From Paragonimus westermani (taxonomy: Eukaryota; Platyhelminthes; Trematoda; Plagiorchiida; Troglotrematidae), in the NCBI GenBank assembly GCA_008508345.1, contig QNGE01001685.1, positions 25,567 through 89,566 of the forward strand: a stretch of DNA of 64,000 nucleotides, given 5' to 3'. The notes beneath the pieces were generated by a model. It searched no databases and was not told the DNA's origin. It saw only the letters and a list, made by a program, of their open reading frames with translations. The first letter of the stretch is position 1. Every line of letters starts with the position of its first letter. A program made the translations under genes and the position numbers. Below, piece by piece: positions 44,678 to 56,884 of the stretch.

Positions 44678-44971
44678 TGTAGAGTTCAGACGGGCTATGG
44701 CCGATCAATTACGAACAACGCAACGAGTAGACGAGAAATATATTGGCAACACGTAAAATCGACGAGAGCGAGCGAGATGAAACGTTAGCACAGCAAAACG
44801 TCACGCGAGCAGGCACCGGAGCAGGAACGTTCGAGTGCGCGGGTGGCCTGCCGGCAACCATACTCGTTCAAACAAACGTTTAAGCGCATACAAAATGTGG
44901 GGGAAAGGAGAGAGTACAAATGCTAACTGTAACTTCAACGGAGTTAGCCATAAACAAATAGGGTCGCTACA
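44678..44971 (-). repeat. Solo LTR of the intact CsRn1-like family
   Basis: Begins TGTAGAGTTCAGACGG and ends GGTCGCTACA, collinear with 25725-26018 and very similar to it. No internal element sequence is attached. The flanks CAAT and AGTT do not match, so the normal 4-base duplication is missing, in keeping with the rearranged left border. Confidence 0.88.
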
Positions 44972-45704
44972 AGTTGCTGTCTGCAACGTCCCGTAGGTTT
45001 TTTTTCGGGAACACTAAATGTGGGAAGGATTACTGAGAAAGCATCTCGCAGTTTCGTAAAAATCAAAAACCCAAGAATGTACCACGGTATAGCGCATAGT
45101 TTGGACAGTATAAAGGGAACATCCAATTGTAGTAGGTCGCTCACATTCAGTTAATACCCGTATATCTTATGTATTTCACTGAGCCCATACGCCCAACCAT
45201 GTAGATATAGCCAACATCGCCCCACACCAAGACAAGCACGGTGTTCAGTGGGTTGTTTTTACAGCTCGCGCGTATTACCCAGCTTAATAAATGGTTGGTT
45301 GCTCAACATGCTGCACTCTACACGTAAGGCCATAGAGATGACGTTGGTAGAACATGTAACGTATGCACGATAATAAAAACCGCCCTAGTGATTCTGATTT
45401 GAGCAGTGTAGCGACCCTTGCGCATGGTAAGAGTACCCACACACACCGCTGCCCGTGCGGACGTATTCAGTACAAGGACCAACAATCTGAAATCAACGAT
45501 GCACCAATGAAAATTGCATGAATGTCCCTAATTAGAACGATACTTGAAACCAGTGGAAGTATAACCAACAAACATTTTGTACACAAATGAAAAACAAGTA
45601 TAAAAATACGATAGGGTCCAAAGTATATCACTCGTGCGTGACCAGTTACAGAAATTACATCCAGAACACAGGAGATAAGCTCAGGAATGAATCACTTGGC
45701 GTGC
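44972..45704. other. Intergenic, downstream of SMCO4
   Basis: Should contain the SMCO4 3' untranslated region (- strand). I saw no canonical AATAAA on the - strand close to the stop. A sequence TGTAGCGACCCTTGCGCATGG near 45413 repeats the first 13 bases of the LTR tip but nothing further. Confidence 0.45.
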
Positions 45705-45887
45705 TTACGCAGCTATTTTGGCGGGCCGGGCCATTATGTACAAGATAACAGCGATCGTCAAAACGATGGCGGCTACCGTCGGCACCACAATTTTTTTAAC
45801 TTTCTCGGGTATTTCTTGCATATCTTTCCTCCGCTGAAGTTTGTCCTTCTTCGTCTCCTTCGTCGAACCACCACGCAGCTTACGCAT
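45705..45887 (-). CDS. SMCO4: SMCO4 homologue, single-pass membrane and coiled-coil domain protein 4
   Basis: A 60-residue protein starting MRKLRGGSTKETKKDK and ending YIMARPAKIAA, with TAA at 45705-45707. It matches animal SMCO4 (about 59 residues) over its whole length: the MRxL+G start, the KETKKDK and RRKDMQE charged helix at about 9-28, then one hydrophobic segment at 33-52 (IVVPTVAAIVLTIAVILYIM) and a short ARP tail. The charged N-terminal half precedes the membrane span, as in the family. Its molecular function is not established in any animal that I know of. The Met is chosen because homology starts exactly there; the frame is open 24 codons further upstream without similarity. A possible splice or trans-splice acceptor AG lies about 22 bases upstream of the ATG (- strand; CT at 45909-45910 on +). 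Confidence 0.9.
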   Translation of the reverse strand: MRKLRGGSTKETKKDKLQRRKDMQEIPEKVKKIVVPTVAAIVLTIAVILYIMARPAKIAA

Positions 45888-46031
45888 GACTACGTAGCCA
45901 ACGCCCGCCTGGCGCTCAATGTATATATGATGCCAGCTGATTGAACCAAACAAAACCAATATTCGAATGATGTGAGGTGGGCATGTCCGTGTATTTTGGG
46001 TTGGGTGTTTGGTACGGATGTCTCAAACATG

Positions 46032-47260
46032 TACATTGCGTACCCAATGCGAAAGTAACACGCTTTTTCGAGGATTGTAGGACTTGGAAACTTGTGTCCA
46101 CGAACGGTCCGAGTTCTGAGCAGCCGCTAACAGATCACACATGAATGTCAGATCGCTGATGTCAGCGCAGTACGAATAAACTGCCAGAACACGGAGGTGC
46201 GTTAGACGGAAAACGAGGTTCAAGTCAGCAACTTCAAATCTAACCAAAATGGGCCATTTGTTACTCATCTGCCTTTCACTTGTTTCCGTCGAAAATGTCA
46301 CCTGAAATTCAGAAAGCAAAAATCTGCAAAAAACTTCAACCAGTGGAGGACGAGTCGATGGTGTACTCTAAGCATCGGAAGCATTTCTGTCTCGTAGGCT
46401 GGATGGACCGAATATTCATACAACAGCTACACAAGCAGTGAAAAACTAGAATCTGCTCATTTTCCTGTTAACTGCTCAAACTCAGGCTCACATTAGGGAT
46501 TACAAGTGAGATTTCAACAGTTACGTGTGTGTGACCATATTTCGCGTTATCACCGAGTCTCTTTCCGAATTATTAAGCGCCAGCCGCGTGCGCGTTTCCG
46601 ATGGCGGGTTTCACAAACGACAAGAAGTTATAGTATCAAAATGCGCCGTACACACAAACGTTGCTGGCTCAGCTCCAGTGAGTGATCTCAGACTGTTCAT
46701 GGAGGCCGCTATCAGCATTTGCTCATTTCTGTCTACCCGAACTTGTGGAGAGCTCTCGAATCCCATGGACACGTTGGTGTTCAGGACTAGACGGGTTCTG
46801 TCGGAGGGCGATTTCTGAGCTATTTCATGCACGCTTATGACGGTTCTACCTTGAAACACTTCGGCTTTAATGGCACTCAGCCTTAGGAAGAAGTCACGTC
46901 TGGTTAATAATTCTTAGCTGGGGTGGACACGAACGGCAAAGACGTCCAATCTTCTCCCGGACTAATTAACCCAGCATATACCTAGACAGGTTCACCATCT
47001 AAGTACTTCTGGCAAGCGTGCCACGACTAGCGGAGTGAGAAGGATTACCAGGGGTGACAGTTCCCGGACCAAGCTCTATTTGCCACCTGCAGCATAGTGA
47101 CACCCAATGTACAACTGATGTCTGTTCGAATTTCATTTCGCAAATTTCTACGTTCAGTGGAGCTGACTGGATGGTCGTTTCAAACATCCTCTGTGACAAA
47201 TCACTCAATTCATCTCGCGATATCTTTCCATCCAGCAAAATGTTAATGTCAAGAAAGATT
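46032..47260 (-). other. Cluster of exon-like open frames, possible unidentified host gene
   Basis: Three - strand frames follow each other. (1) About 47260-46999 reads INILLDGKISRDELSDLSQR and MFETTIQSAPLNVEICEMKF. (2) About 46880-46611 reads LSAIKAEVFQGRTVISVHE and SDRTRLVLNTNVSMGFESSP, preceded by a fair acceptor (CTTCTTCCTAAG). (3) 46323-46032 reads ERQMSNKWPILVRFEVADLN and LTHLRVLAVYSYCADISDL, preceded by TTTTTTGCAG and, further in, TTTCAG. Residue make-up looks protein-like and the window's element families do not explain them. Donor sites are unclear and I recognise no family. They could equally be chance frames, or exons of a gene on the SMCO4 strand. Confidence 0.3.
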
Positions 47261-48375
47261 CAGGCATCCTCCTCCTTCCGCCTTGAGGCTACGAGTATAG
47301 CAAACGTTCGGTCCCAATGATATCGTCTCCTGAGATCCTATTAGAAGATACCAAGTAAGGTGGGGCCATTTCACAAGCACGAACCTAGTAAGAGCAATCC
47401 GATGAATAGTTATGTAGTCCTTTAATTCAGAACCGCGTCAGTACCTCATACTCGAAGTGTGTGTCGATAAGATGACGTGAATCGCTTCGTTGAGCACCTT
47501 CGAGAAACGGAGTAATTCAACATTTGCCGGTGGCACTCGTCAACCAACTTGCTGCCTCTGTTGAATTTTTCGGGCATGACTAACCCTCAAGAGGTCTGCA
47601 TTAAGATGTGTGAAGATGTCATATAATGCTTACCCGGGTGGCAACACTGTGTAACAAACTGTTAGAATACTTACTTTACAACCACCGGTTCTCCAGTTTT
47701 ACTGGGTAGTGAGATTACCTTCGAGGTTCTCAAAATTCTGAACTCCCCGCGACGTGAGATTTGCCTTGCCAGTACCACCGCGCCTGCTCACACTACCTCA
47801 TATGTGTAAACTTACTACAAACCGCTAGCATCAAAGTTAGTGGGCCGGCATAATTATCGCAGTTTTGCTAGTAGCTGTATAATGAATCCACATCATCTAT
47901 GCTGCTGTAGGTTACATTCACTAGGATAACAATGTGGAGCTATTACCGTTAGGAACGCCGCTTAACCAGTCTAACGCTTGTTTGAATCCCGAAGGTCGAC
48001 TGGAATGTTCTGTCGACGCACTCTTTCACTCTGGCGGCTGCTGTGTGGTTGTGCTCAAGGTGCTCTAACGTCCAGCTCCCTACCACCCCTTAATTGTTAC
48101 GTTGAAGTCTGTTATGAACGGTGAGTAAATCAATAAATAAAGTTTGTTTGCAGATTCATCGTTTTCTCCCTGCGACTTCCGATTCAGGGTAGCATAAGGT
48201 TGGGAAAACTCTGGGCGTACGAATTCATATCTATCGATACAACTAATTTCTGATCTTCAAAACGGGGTTTAGGCACATAATCTCAATGAACCGCATTCGG
48301 TACTATATACACCATATCAAACCTGGTGGTTTCTACCTGTTAAACTACATTCTGTTTTGGTGTAATAAGAAGCAC
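47261..48375. other. No gene recognised
   Basis: 1.1 kb without convincing open frames or repeats on either strand. Confidence 0.5.
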
Positions 48376-48655
48376 TGTTGTGGCAACTATATTTGTTTAC
48401 CGCTAGCTGTGTTAGAGCTACGATTAACATTTGTACTGCTTTTGTTCCCGACTTTTCTATGTGCTTGAACGTTTGTCTGAACGAGTATGGCTACTGGCAA
48501 GTACCCCGCTCACTCAAAAGCACGGCTTCACTGCTTGTTAACTTGTCGTTGCTCTGTAGTAACGTTTTATCTCTTTGTTCGCCCGGTTTCACGTCGACTG
48601 TGACTGTGGGCGATGCACTCCTTGTTTACTCGTTGCGTTATTAGTAACAGGGTGA
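48376..48655 (+). repeat. Diverged solo LTR, CsRn1-like family
   Basis: Starting TGTTGTGGCAACTATATTTG it follows the reverse complement of the intact LTR: TTTACCGCTAGCTGTG, AACATTTGTACT, CTTGAACGTTTGTCTGAACG, AGTATGGCTACTGGCA, AACGTTTTATCTC and TTTACTCGTTGCGTTA in order, with many substitutions. The end is frayed and no duplication is visible, so it is older than the copies at 44.7 and 50.1 kb. Confidence 0.7.
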
Positions 48656-50054
48656 CTTTATTCCGCTTGACCGTGCAATATAAACATCAATAACTTCGTG
48701 CTCGTGACTCGAAGTAACCCGTTAGGTTTAACACCTAGGTTTGCGTGTGATAACACTACATCAAAACTCATATGATCTGAATTTGCGCAGTTTTTAACTT
48801 AAGTGCTCACATATGTAGATACTCTTTAATGCTCCACGTTTCAGAAGGCGTATTTTTCCCATGAAGTGACTGGCTTGCCCATACTAGATACTGACATCGA
48901 TAAGGACACCACAATTGCGCAAATACAATTTATGGTGCTTCACCCGCACACGGTGAACTCCGCTTTTTTATTACACTTAAAGTTACGTCACACGTGAGAT
49001 GCGGATATGTTGAATGTGAAAGATAATTTTCATTGGAGTTTCTTGTAACCCCTTGTGACATACTGGTCGGCAAACGTTTGTTTATTAGGCAAATTTGGGT
49101 CGTTTCACTTTAACTCTCTGACAACTGAAGTTTTCTGCATCCGGCGCAAGTTTGGTTTGAGAAGCTTATCATGAACGTTTTGAATTTTCGGAGTGCAAGT
49201 AAAGAGATATTGTTTCCAACACTCTGTGAAGCAACCTTCCATTATGTTAAGGAGGCCCATAAAATTGGTCGTGCTTGCATACGGGCCTGGTCCTAGTCCA
49301 TCCGACCAGTCAGGACTGCCTAGAATTCATGAACTTACAGTCTTTTCACTCGACCTAAACTATTGTCATCACAGTGACTCAGCTCATGCACTCGACGCTA
49401 GAGGCAGCTGTTGTATCTCTATTCAACAGTAGCCATGGTTTTTTGCAAGAAAAGACGATGTTATCTAATCGGTCGATTACCAAAAGTACCTTTACTATAT
49501 CAGAAGATTCGGACACTTTCCGAGAACTCTCGAAAGTACCGGATTGCAGTTGTCAGATACTTCTGCAGAGTATCCCATTAAAAATGACCCAGGACATCCA
49601 AAAGATGAATTTTTGTCGGAGGAATTTCAAATTTATCCGGACCGCTTTGTTGAGGCCTTTTAAGTTGATGAAAATGTTTCCGTTCTGCCTGTCGATACAG
49701 TGGTGCACTCTGATGGGGCCATCACGAAAAGCCGCTGAAGTCGATGGGCACAAATCGAAACTACTTTGTGAACATGCGGGGTTTTTGTGAAGACCGCCTA
49801 CTCGGTTTCCCGGAAGTTAATTAAAAAAGGTCCTCTGCCTCAAAAGGCGTGAAGCCGTCGTGCACCCTATGTTCAAGCAGAAAAACTGAACGACAGTGGG
49901 CAAATGTTGATCTGCTAGTCGGGCCAGTGTCGTGCAGTTGATGAATCGTCAACACTTAGGAAGGTTGACGTTCTACAAGCTCTTGATTGCGTTTTGAAGA
50001 TCATATCTCGAATGTTGCGTCCACGTGAACAAGCCATGTTCAGCACATGATAAG
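48656..50054. other. No gene recognised
   Basis: The + frame 49374-49790 (138 codons) is partly mirrored by a - frame at 49553-49753. Neither could be assigned and no exon borders stand out. Confidence 0.45.
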
Positions 50055-50353
50055 TGTAGCAACCGTATTTGTTTATTGCTAGCTGCGCTGAAGTTACAGT
50101 TAGCATTTTTACTCTTTCTCCTCCCCACATTTTGTATGCGCTTAAACGGTTTTTTGAACGAGTATGGTTGCTGGTAATGACCTGCACACTCAAACGTTTC
50201 TTCTCCGGTGCCTGTTTGCTTGACGTTTTACTGTACTAACGTTTCATCTCGCTCTTCGCTTGTTCTCGTCAATTTTACGTGTAAGCAGTATACTTCTCAT
50301 CTACTCGTTGCGTTGTTTGTAACTGGCCGGCCATAGCCCGTCTGAACTCTACA
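50055..50353 (+). repeat. Solo LTR of the CsRn1-like family with 4-base target duplication
   Basis: Begins TGTAGCAACCGTATTTG and ends CTGAACTCTACA, the reverse orientation of the LTRs at 25.7 and 44.7 kb. TAAG flanks both sides (50051-50054 and 50354-50357), a perfect 4-base duplication like the CATT of the full-length copy. This implies insertion of a whole element followed by LTR-LTR recombination. Confidence 0.88.
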
Positions 50354-50357
50354 TAAG

Positions 50358-51839
50358 TGAGCTTTGGATCATATGACGTATTCGGATACTCGCCTAGTGC
50401 ATGGTTTAACAGGTCACGAAGACTTGACAGACTGAGCATGAACTCACCGTTACGCCAAAAGCTGTCGGATGAGCTGATCCGGACCTGCCGTACACCATCC
50501 CAGCGTGTTGCTCATTGGCTATCTAGCTCCATTTACACGGTCAAAGATTCGGGCGTTCCTTGGACTGCCTCTAAACTCTAACAAACTTTCATCTGGCCAC
50601 AGGGAAGTTGAGTCCCCTTATGACGGCAATTTGTGTATCAGTGGGATACTCTTGCAAAGTATGTACTTTTTGTGGAACTGATCAAGAATTTCCAGTGAGT
50701 TTGATGCTACTTTGTTGCTACCTCCTCATTTCCCATAGGCCTGATATATTTTATTTCCAGATTCATGCTTCTTACCTATACGTACCATCTGTCATCTCCC
50801 TCATTTCATTCTTGGTTCTGACCAACAGCTTGTAATTTATCCAGCCTCAGCCATTGTTCCTTTCATATCAGGTTGTTTTATTTCATACCACTCGGGTAGT
50901 GCACTTCTGTGAGTAAATGCCCAGCTGACTTAATTTTTACTGGTTGTATTCAACATATACTTCGGTTGCAGCGACGAGAGTTTGTAGGGATTTCCACAGG
51001 AAACATTTCTACGGTTCCAGTCTCCCATGAATCTGAGTCTGATATTTCTCGACCCGCACATATATGTGCATGCTGAACGTGTAGCGACTATAATAAATGA
51101 TATTTTGATAGTCGCATTCATCTGTAGATTTTCTATGATTTTGATTTTGTACCTACTTTTGTTTTAGTCAAGCTACACAATTTGTAACATCCGTCCCGGG
51201 GCTAACACACAACTCGCTCCGTGCCTCGCTAGCTTGACGCGCCTCTCTGTACTCTCTATTTTCCAGGGTCGGTAATAATATACGAAGTCAACGCGCTGAG
51301 ACTTGGCTTTTCACTGTCGATCGATTGTCGATAGTGCTAACTGACAGGGTTGTATTTTGTTGGATCAGTTCCAACAACCGTACATATATATACTGGATGA
51401 TGATTGTTTCAGTTTTGGTACACTCAGGTTCGTTTTGGAAAGTCCGCGAAATGTGAAATATCAGATGCACCTGAAAATTTTCAGTTATTTAGGCAGACGT
51501 TTGAGCGTAGCAGGAATTTCTTTAGATATATTTTGTTTATAATGCTTGCATTAGGTGGCAATCCTTCTCTGAATTTAGGAAATCCTCGGAGTCGGCTTCA
51601 AGTGTGTTGTGATGCGCTATCACAGGTTCTCATGTGTTTACCGAGGTATGTATATTCTAATAGTGGTAATGGAATAAAGCGTACTTCCTAACGTGGTGTA
51701 AGAAGCACGCCCGGATGTACTCAACCATTGCAGATAATCAAAGGTGGCAAATGCGGCAACAATCATGGTGCGACAAACAAAATCCGTCAGTAGAATGACG
51801 CAATCATGGAGAGACAAGGGTTGTACCCTACAAAACCTT
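50358..51839. other. No gene recognised
   Basis: 1.5 kb with only short frames on both strands. Nothing resembles the elements found elsewhere. Confidence 0.5.
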
Positions 51840-52750
51840 GACACGCGCACCAGGAACGAATGTAGCTCGCTCGTTCCACAGATTCATTCTGCAAGACATG
51901 ACGTTATATTAGTTGACCTTTACAAGGTTATGTATGAGCCGGGGTTCCAGATAGTTCAGGGTCACGCTGAGAAATACTTGCTGTAACATGCACGCCAGCC
52001 GACTCTTCTTTGAATGCCCGTAACCTTGCGGACCAACCTCCGGGCAACGTGGACGCACCAGGGGAGAGCGTTCTTCCGAAGTAGGAGTTCAAGCAGCAGT
52101 TCTGAAAAAAAACAATACAAACAAACATGACTTGAAGGCCCAGTAAGCCATGCACACGACTTACACAAACGCAAACCAAAACGGCACCGACAGAACAGCA
52201 GCACGCCCCGTCGCACAACTCAAATTCAGTTCGTGCGCGCTCGTTGGTTTCGGTTGCGCGTTACACGTGCAACTTTCTTGTCAAGGTATTTCGGTGCTAC
52301 CTGTTATAAATAGCATGTAAGGTTTTGAAATAATTTAGTTTGAGTGTAGGAGGACGGGAATTCCGAAATCTGGCAAGCAGCTGGGCAGACCCTATCGGAG
52401 AACTTTGTCGATTGCCTGAAGACCTCCGAAAATTGAAAATCTCACATATTGTTCGGTCCTTACGCGGTTTTTGTGTCCACTTGCCGCGGAGGTTTTCTTC
52501 GCATGATGAATGTGTGTGAAAGCGGAAGAAAGAATGCGGCCTTACACTTTAAGTGGGAGGATATCTCGGCCAGCAAAATATTTGCAAATGCTTGCGTAAT
52601 CTCTGAAACCAATTTGGTAATTTTGGAGGTATTGACCCGAAATTACCCTGAAATCACGGTCGAGTATCTACCATACTCGGACTTAGTGACTCCGAATAGC
52701 TCCAGAAATCGTACTTGAATTGAAACCTTTCACACGAATAATGAGGAGAA
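51840..52750 (-). repeat. Unclassified ~0.8 kb repeat, copy 2, interrupted
   Basis: Two parts match the reverse-oriented copy at 55.4-56.2 kb: 51850-51960 (CACAGATTCATTCTGCAAGA, then TTGACCTTTACAAGGTTATG) and about 52320-52530 (GAAAATCTCACATATTGTTC, then TTTTCTTCGCATGATGAATG). The intervening 51975-52290 does not match and may be an insertion. Divergence is high. Confidence 0.5.
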
Positions 52751-54199
52751 GACCTGGTACTGGCATCAGCAAGCAATAGTATTCATGATTTGAGACGTCG
52801 AATTCATGGGTGTACAACAATATTACAGAAATCACAGTCCGTCATTGGCTGGCCTTATTAGCACGCGCACAGTCATAAACTGTATGTGAATTAATGCAAC
52901 ACAGAGCAAATGAACTGGAGAACAACGGAAAGCACAACACTTACACCGTTGATCCAGTCCTGATGTTGTATCTTTAACGCGATATTTGGATTGGCCGTTC
53001 GTCAGATATTCTATTGTTTTAAGGCTTGGATAAGTGGTGAATCGAGTTGACTTCCAACTCAGTTACTCACCCCGGAAATCACCCATTACATAGATTTTGC
53101 TTTTTTAAATGTTTTCCTTTGAACATGCGAAGAAAACTTTCGCTCAGACATTCCGCGTCGCCCCATGCACATATTTCTTTGTGGCAATATTGCAGAGAAT
53201 TTAGTCGGTCGCAGGCAGCTCTCAAGAAATTAAGTTTCGTGAATGTCGCCTTCATTCCGTATGCCCTTCACGCCTCTGTAGATTATCAACAATTGACCAT
53301 TTCATTGAAGCCAATTCAGGTATTGACATTCAACAATTTCGCAGATTCCCAACCCCTCTAACTAAACTTCGAAGAAAACGCGCGAAAGTGGAAAAAAGTG
53401 AATCGTTTTTTTACATTATAATGCATTAAACATCCATATATTTCGCAGCCAAACTTGTCCACCGAAGGCAGTGCTGTGAAATTCACCAGAAACAGAATCG
53501 TTGATTAGGGTTCACGGAAATTCGGAAGAAAGGAACAGAATGGAAAATTTAATAAAATGCGGAGTTTTATGTGTTGTGAAAAATTGGCGTGCGTCCGCGA
53601 AAACTCAAGATATGGCAAAAATGGAACATTAGTAAACTATTATTTCCAAGATCTCCACCAATTCTACAGTCACTCGCATGACCTAGGTATGTTTGCCCTA
53701 ACTTGTTAACAATTCTATTGTGAGTCGTAATATGTTTCGTGGATGTGTTTGAAATTTCCTGTTTTCAAAAACGATCAACAGAGAGCGGAAAGGAAGTATA
53801 ACAATCTTAGAATATTGTATCTGTATAAGTGCGTACACTCTGTGTACTGGACAGATTGAGCATGAAGCCTAGGAATTTTGAAACACCGGATCTCTTTCAG
53901 CCAACTGGATCGAAAGGTAGGAACACAGATTACAAGATCACTTCACTTCGTACACTCTCGTCAGTCGCAGACGTATGGTAATCGTGAAAACAAAACCGTC
54001 AAAATTTGAACTAAACGACTGAAAGCACCCATCGGTCCAGAGGATGAATGGTACTCACGGGTAAACTCACGGTTAACAAAGGTCGGCAGGCGGTTGATTG
54101 TGTGCTCACAGAATTGGTTGCTGCTGGTCGATCAACAGTGCTTCAGTATGCTTGAGAATTCGTTAGCTGCGGGCTTTTATCAAGACCCGAAACGAAGGT
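52751..54199. other. No gene recognised
   Basis: A + frame at 53047-53361 (104 codons) has no recognisable family. Possible further decayed copies of the dispersed repeat could be hidden here, but I could not align them by eye. Confidence 0.45.
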
Positions 54200-55290
54200 G
54201 CGATATTGACGGTGTGACCTGTGGTCAATAAGTCCTTCGTAATGGATCGAGTGAGCGACGAATGCTGTGGAGGTGGCGTCCGAATGTATCGGTTTAAACA
54301 TGAATGCAGATTACAACTTCAGTTTTTGCAACTGGGTTGGATCAATGCAAATTTTTGACAGCGCTTCGTAGTAACATACCAAAATATTTTTGTAAATTAA
54401 AGTAGAAGGTTTTCTAACAAGAGCTTATTACATTCTCGTAAATGGTGAAAAATGAGGACGCGAAACTCAAGCTGTCGTCGAAAGCATGCTCTAACGAGAC
54501 AGTCTCGCAGCCGGAAGTTACGATATTCTTTCGATACAGCTCATTGTTCTCCCGGTTTTTGCTGCCTGTAAGTCTACTTTTTCAGACGAATTAAAGGAGT
54601 CTGAAGGCCGTTTCCCCAGATCTCGAACGGCAGTGGCTGTGTTAGGATTATGACGAATCAGTGAAAAAGAACCATTGGGAATTAGACAGCCAGAAGTATT
54701 ACTGTTCGATTTTTTTCCCGGGGTACGTCATCGGCCACGTTTTGCGGCACGACTGCATTGACGTTAGGTCGCGTCGCATATTTTGTGAACAGAAGGCGAT
54801 GTTTCTGGACCGGCGAAATATGCTAACGGTTTTGGTTTCATCATCAAACAGGAAGGGCTTGTCATGTGTGGTAACATAACGTACATTACTTATGTACATG
54901 GGGAAAAGCAATAGTCCCATAACGCTCCCGTGAATCACCACATTGGTCAAAGGCTTGGATGATGAGCATTGTTCTCCTATCTTGACTGTTTAGGTGCGGC
55001 ATTTGAGGTGGGACGGGAGCTAACTTTACAAAGGACCTTGTATGCCAAAAAGGTGCTATTTTGATCAAGAGGTGCTCACAAGGCACAAGGGCAAGGGCGT
55101 TTTACATGTATACCAGAATGATTACTACCGCACTCCCTGCGTCGACGATCACCGATATGTGGTTTAAGAATTGCAACTGACATGTCATACGAGAGCGCTT
55201 ACTGAAAAAGCCGTGCTGTGAATGGTTCACAAGGTTTTGTTTTCAGGCTAGCCACAGTTTTCCAACTGAAGTGAGTGTACGAATTAACCT
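54200..55290 (-). mobile_element. CR1-like non-LTR retrotransposon, decayed reverse transcriptase
   Basis: On the - strand from 55250 down: LVNHSQHGFFSKRSRMTCQL, a decayed KAFDKVPHERLLIKI block (55086-55050 reads MPCEHLLIKIAPF), then VVIHGSVMGLLLFPMYISNV (normally VIQGSVLGPLLFLMYINDV) and FLFDDETKTV where FADD has become FDDE. A DKLLLENL block near 54400 marks the tail. Frameshifts and changed catalytic residues show an inactive copy of the subfamily seen at 9.8-10.9 kb. Confidence 0.75.
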
Positions 55291-55432
55291 AATCCTGTAA
55301 GTTGCGTTTTATGACCATCTCATTTAGACGAAACTCGGAAGTGGAAATTCGCATACGCAACCATCAATAGATCCACTGTCCAAGCAGCAGCTACTCGGAA
55401 ACGAAAGCACTTCAGCACGTGGTTGAGTTAGA

Positions 55433-56200
55433 AACAATAATGTGTATTTCTTGTCGCATATGTGAGAGGCACGCCGGATTCCACGAGATAATTGCGAATA
55501 ACTACAGGCGATACATAACGACTAATTGCACAGTAGCACAAACGTAAAACCTACAACCGAAAAAGGCGTGATCAGAAAGAGACTTATTGTAGTTCGCGGA
55601 ACCTCGGCGCATGCAGGGAGAAAATAGGTAGAGAGCTCGCCTCACAGATTCAGTCCACAAAATGGGGTGTTGCATTAATTTACCTTTCACAAGGCTACGT
55701 TTGGGTTGATTTAAAAAAATAATTCAAGGTCACTCTGGGGGGAACGTCCGAATGCATTCTCGAGACGTTTCGCCATTACGTGATATAATTAGCGTCGGGA
55801 AAATGACAAAGTACGGTGACTTTGATGATGAGGGCGAAGACCCCCAAAATCCAGCAAACGATGGAGCAGACTGCAGCGCAATACTACGTCGAGTGCTGGG
55901 AACTGTCAAAATGTTGGAAATCTCGCGAATTGTTGAGCCCAGACGAAGTTCCGTGCGCTCGACAATCGCAGGAAAAATTTCTTCGCACGATGGATACCCA
56001 TAGGATCAGGAGAGAGAAATCCCACACGTTTCGTGAGAAAATATGGGGTGGTCCCATTTGCTATGACAAATAATAACAACCACTTTGGATTCATGGCAAT
56101 ACGCCATCTATCAAGGAAGTTGTAGACGCAGTGAATCGGGGAGAACGAAGCAGAATGCTGAAGGTTCACTAGAATAAAAATAGTTCTGTGAATAAGTATT
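55433..56200 (-). repeat. Unclassified ~0.8 kb repeat, copy 3
   Basis: Reverse orientation relative to copies at 5.2 and 59.1 kb. It starts with AATAATGTGTATTTCTTGTC and GTGAGAGGCACGC (the (ATT)n end), passes GCACAGTAGCACAAACG, and ends with GAAAAATTTCTTCGCACGAT, CACACGTTTCGTGAGAAAAT and ATGGGGTGGTCCCATTTGCT, each with a counterpart in the reverse complement of 5165-5937. Confidence 0.65.
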
Positions 56201-56884
56201 TGACAGTTAGCGAGGTATACAACTTACAACCGAGTGGACTGTGGGTATAGAATTTCACCGTCAACAAGTTCTAGTCAGTAAGGCAATGGAGGAGGCGATT
56301 TAATGAGGCGTTACAAAATAGACAATAATTCTTCCACAAATCCGTCTTTCACATAGTAATTTTTACAGGCTGGGTAACAAGGGGGTTTAGACAGTTTGAG
56401 GCAACAAAGGTGGTGATTGAGGCTGAAATGTTAGTGTAAAAGGCGTGCGGAAGAGAGAGTTTCTGTTTTTCGGCAGTCAATTTTGAACATGTTTTGCGCA
56501 ATAGCCTAAACGGATAATAATGGATAAGGTTAGTTGAAACGTGAGGGTTTGCCACAATAAATGACATCTTACAAACGAGTATATGCATGGGACAAATGTA
56601 TATGTGGTTATGGACTTGTTTTTGCTATCCACAGGTGCTGAGTCTAACCTTGTGTAGGGTCGTTCTGTTGGGCTTACAAGTGAGCCTAAATTCACCATTT
56701 TCCAGCTATCTGGGAAATGCGTGCCCAACAACGCATGTGGAAAAAATGATGTTGAATTTCGGATGGTTCCATGTTTACGCAATATTTTAAATGCTGGATG
56801 GAAGGTGAATAAATGATAGAAATGAAACAAAATGTTCCAAGTCGGCTGTTTCCAAAGGTAGCCTGAAAGCAGGAGCAGTCCCTG
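56201..56884. other. No gene recognised
   Basis: A 146-codon - frame (56917-56477) overlaps the start of a CR1-like fragment and has no family resemblance. It is treated as chance. Confidence 0.5.

Noticed and set aside
45413..45433. Another LTR start (TGTAGCGACCCTTGCGCATGG)
   Set aside because: Similarity to the LTR ends after 13 bases; too short to call.
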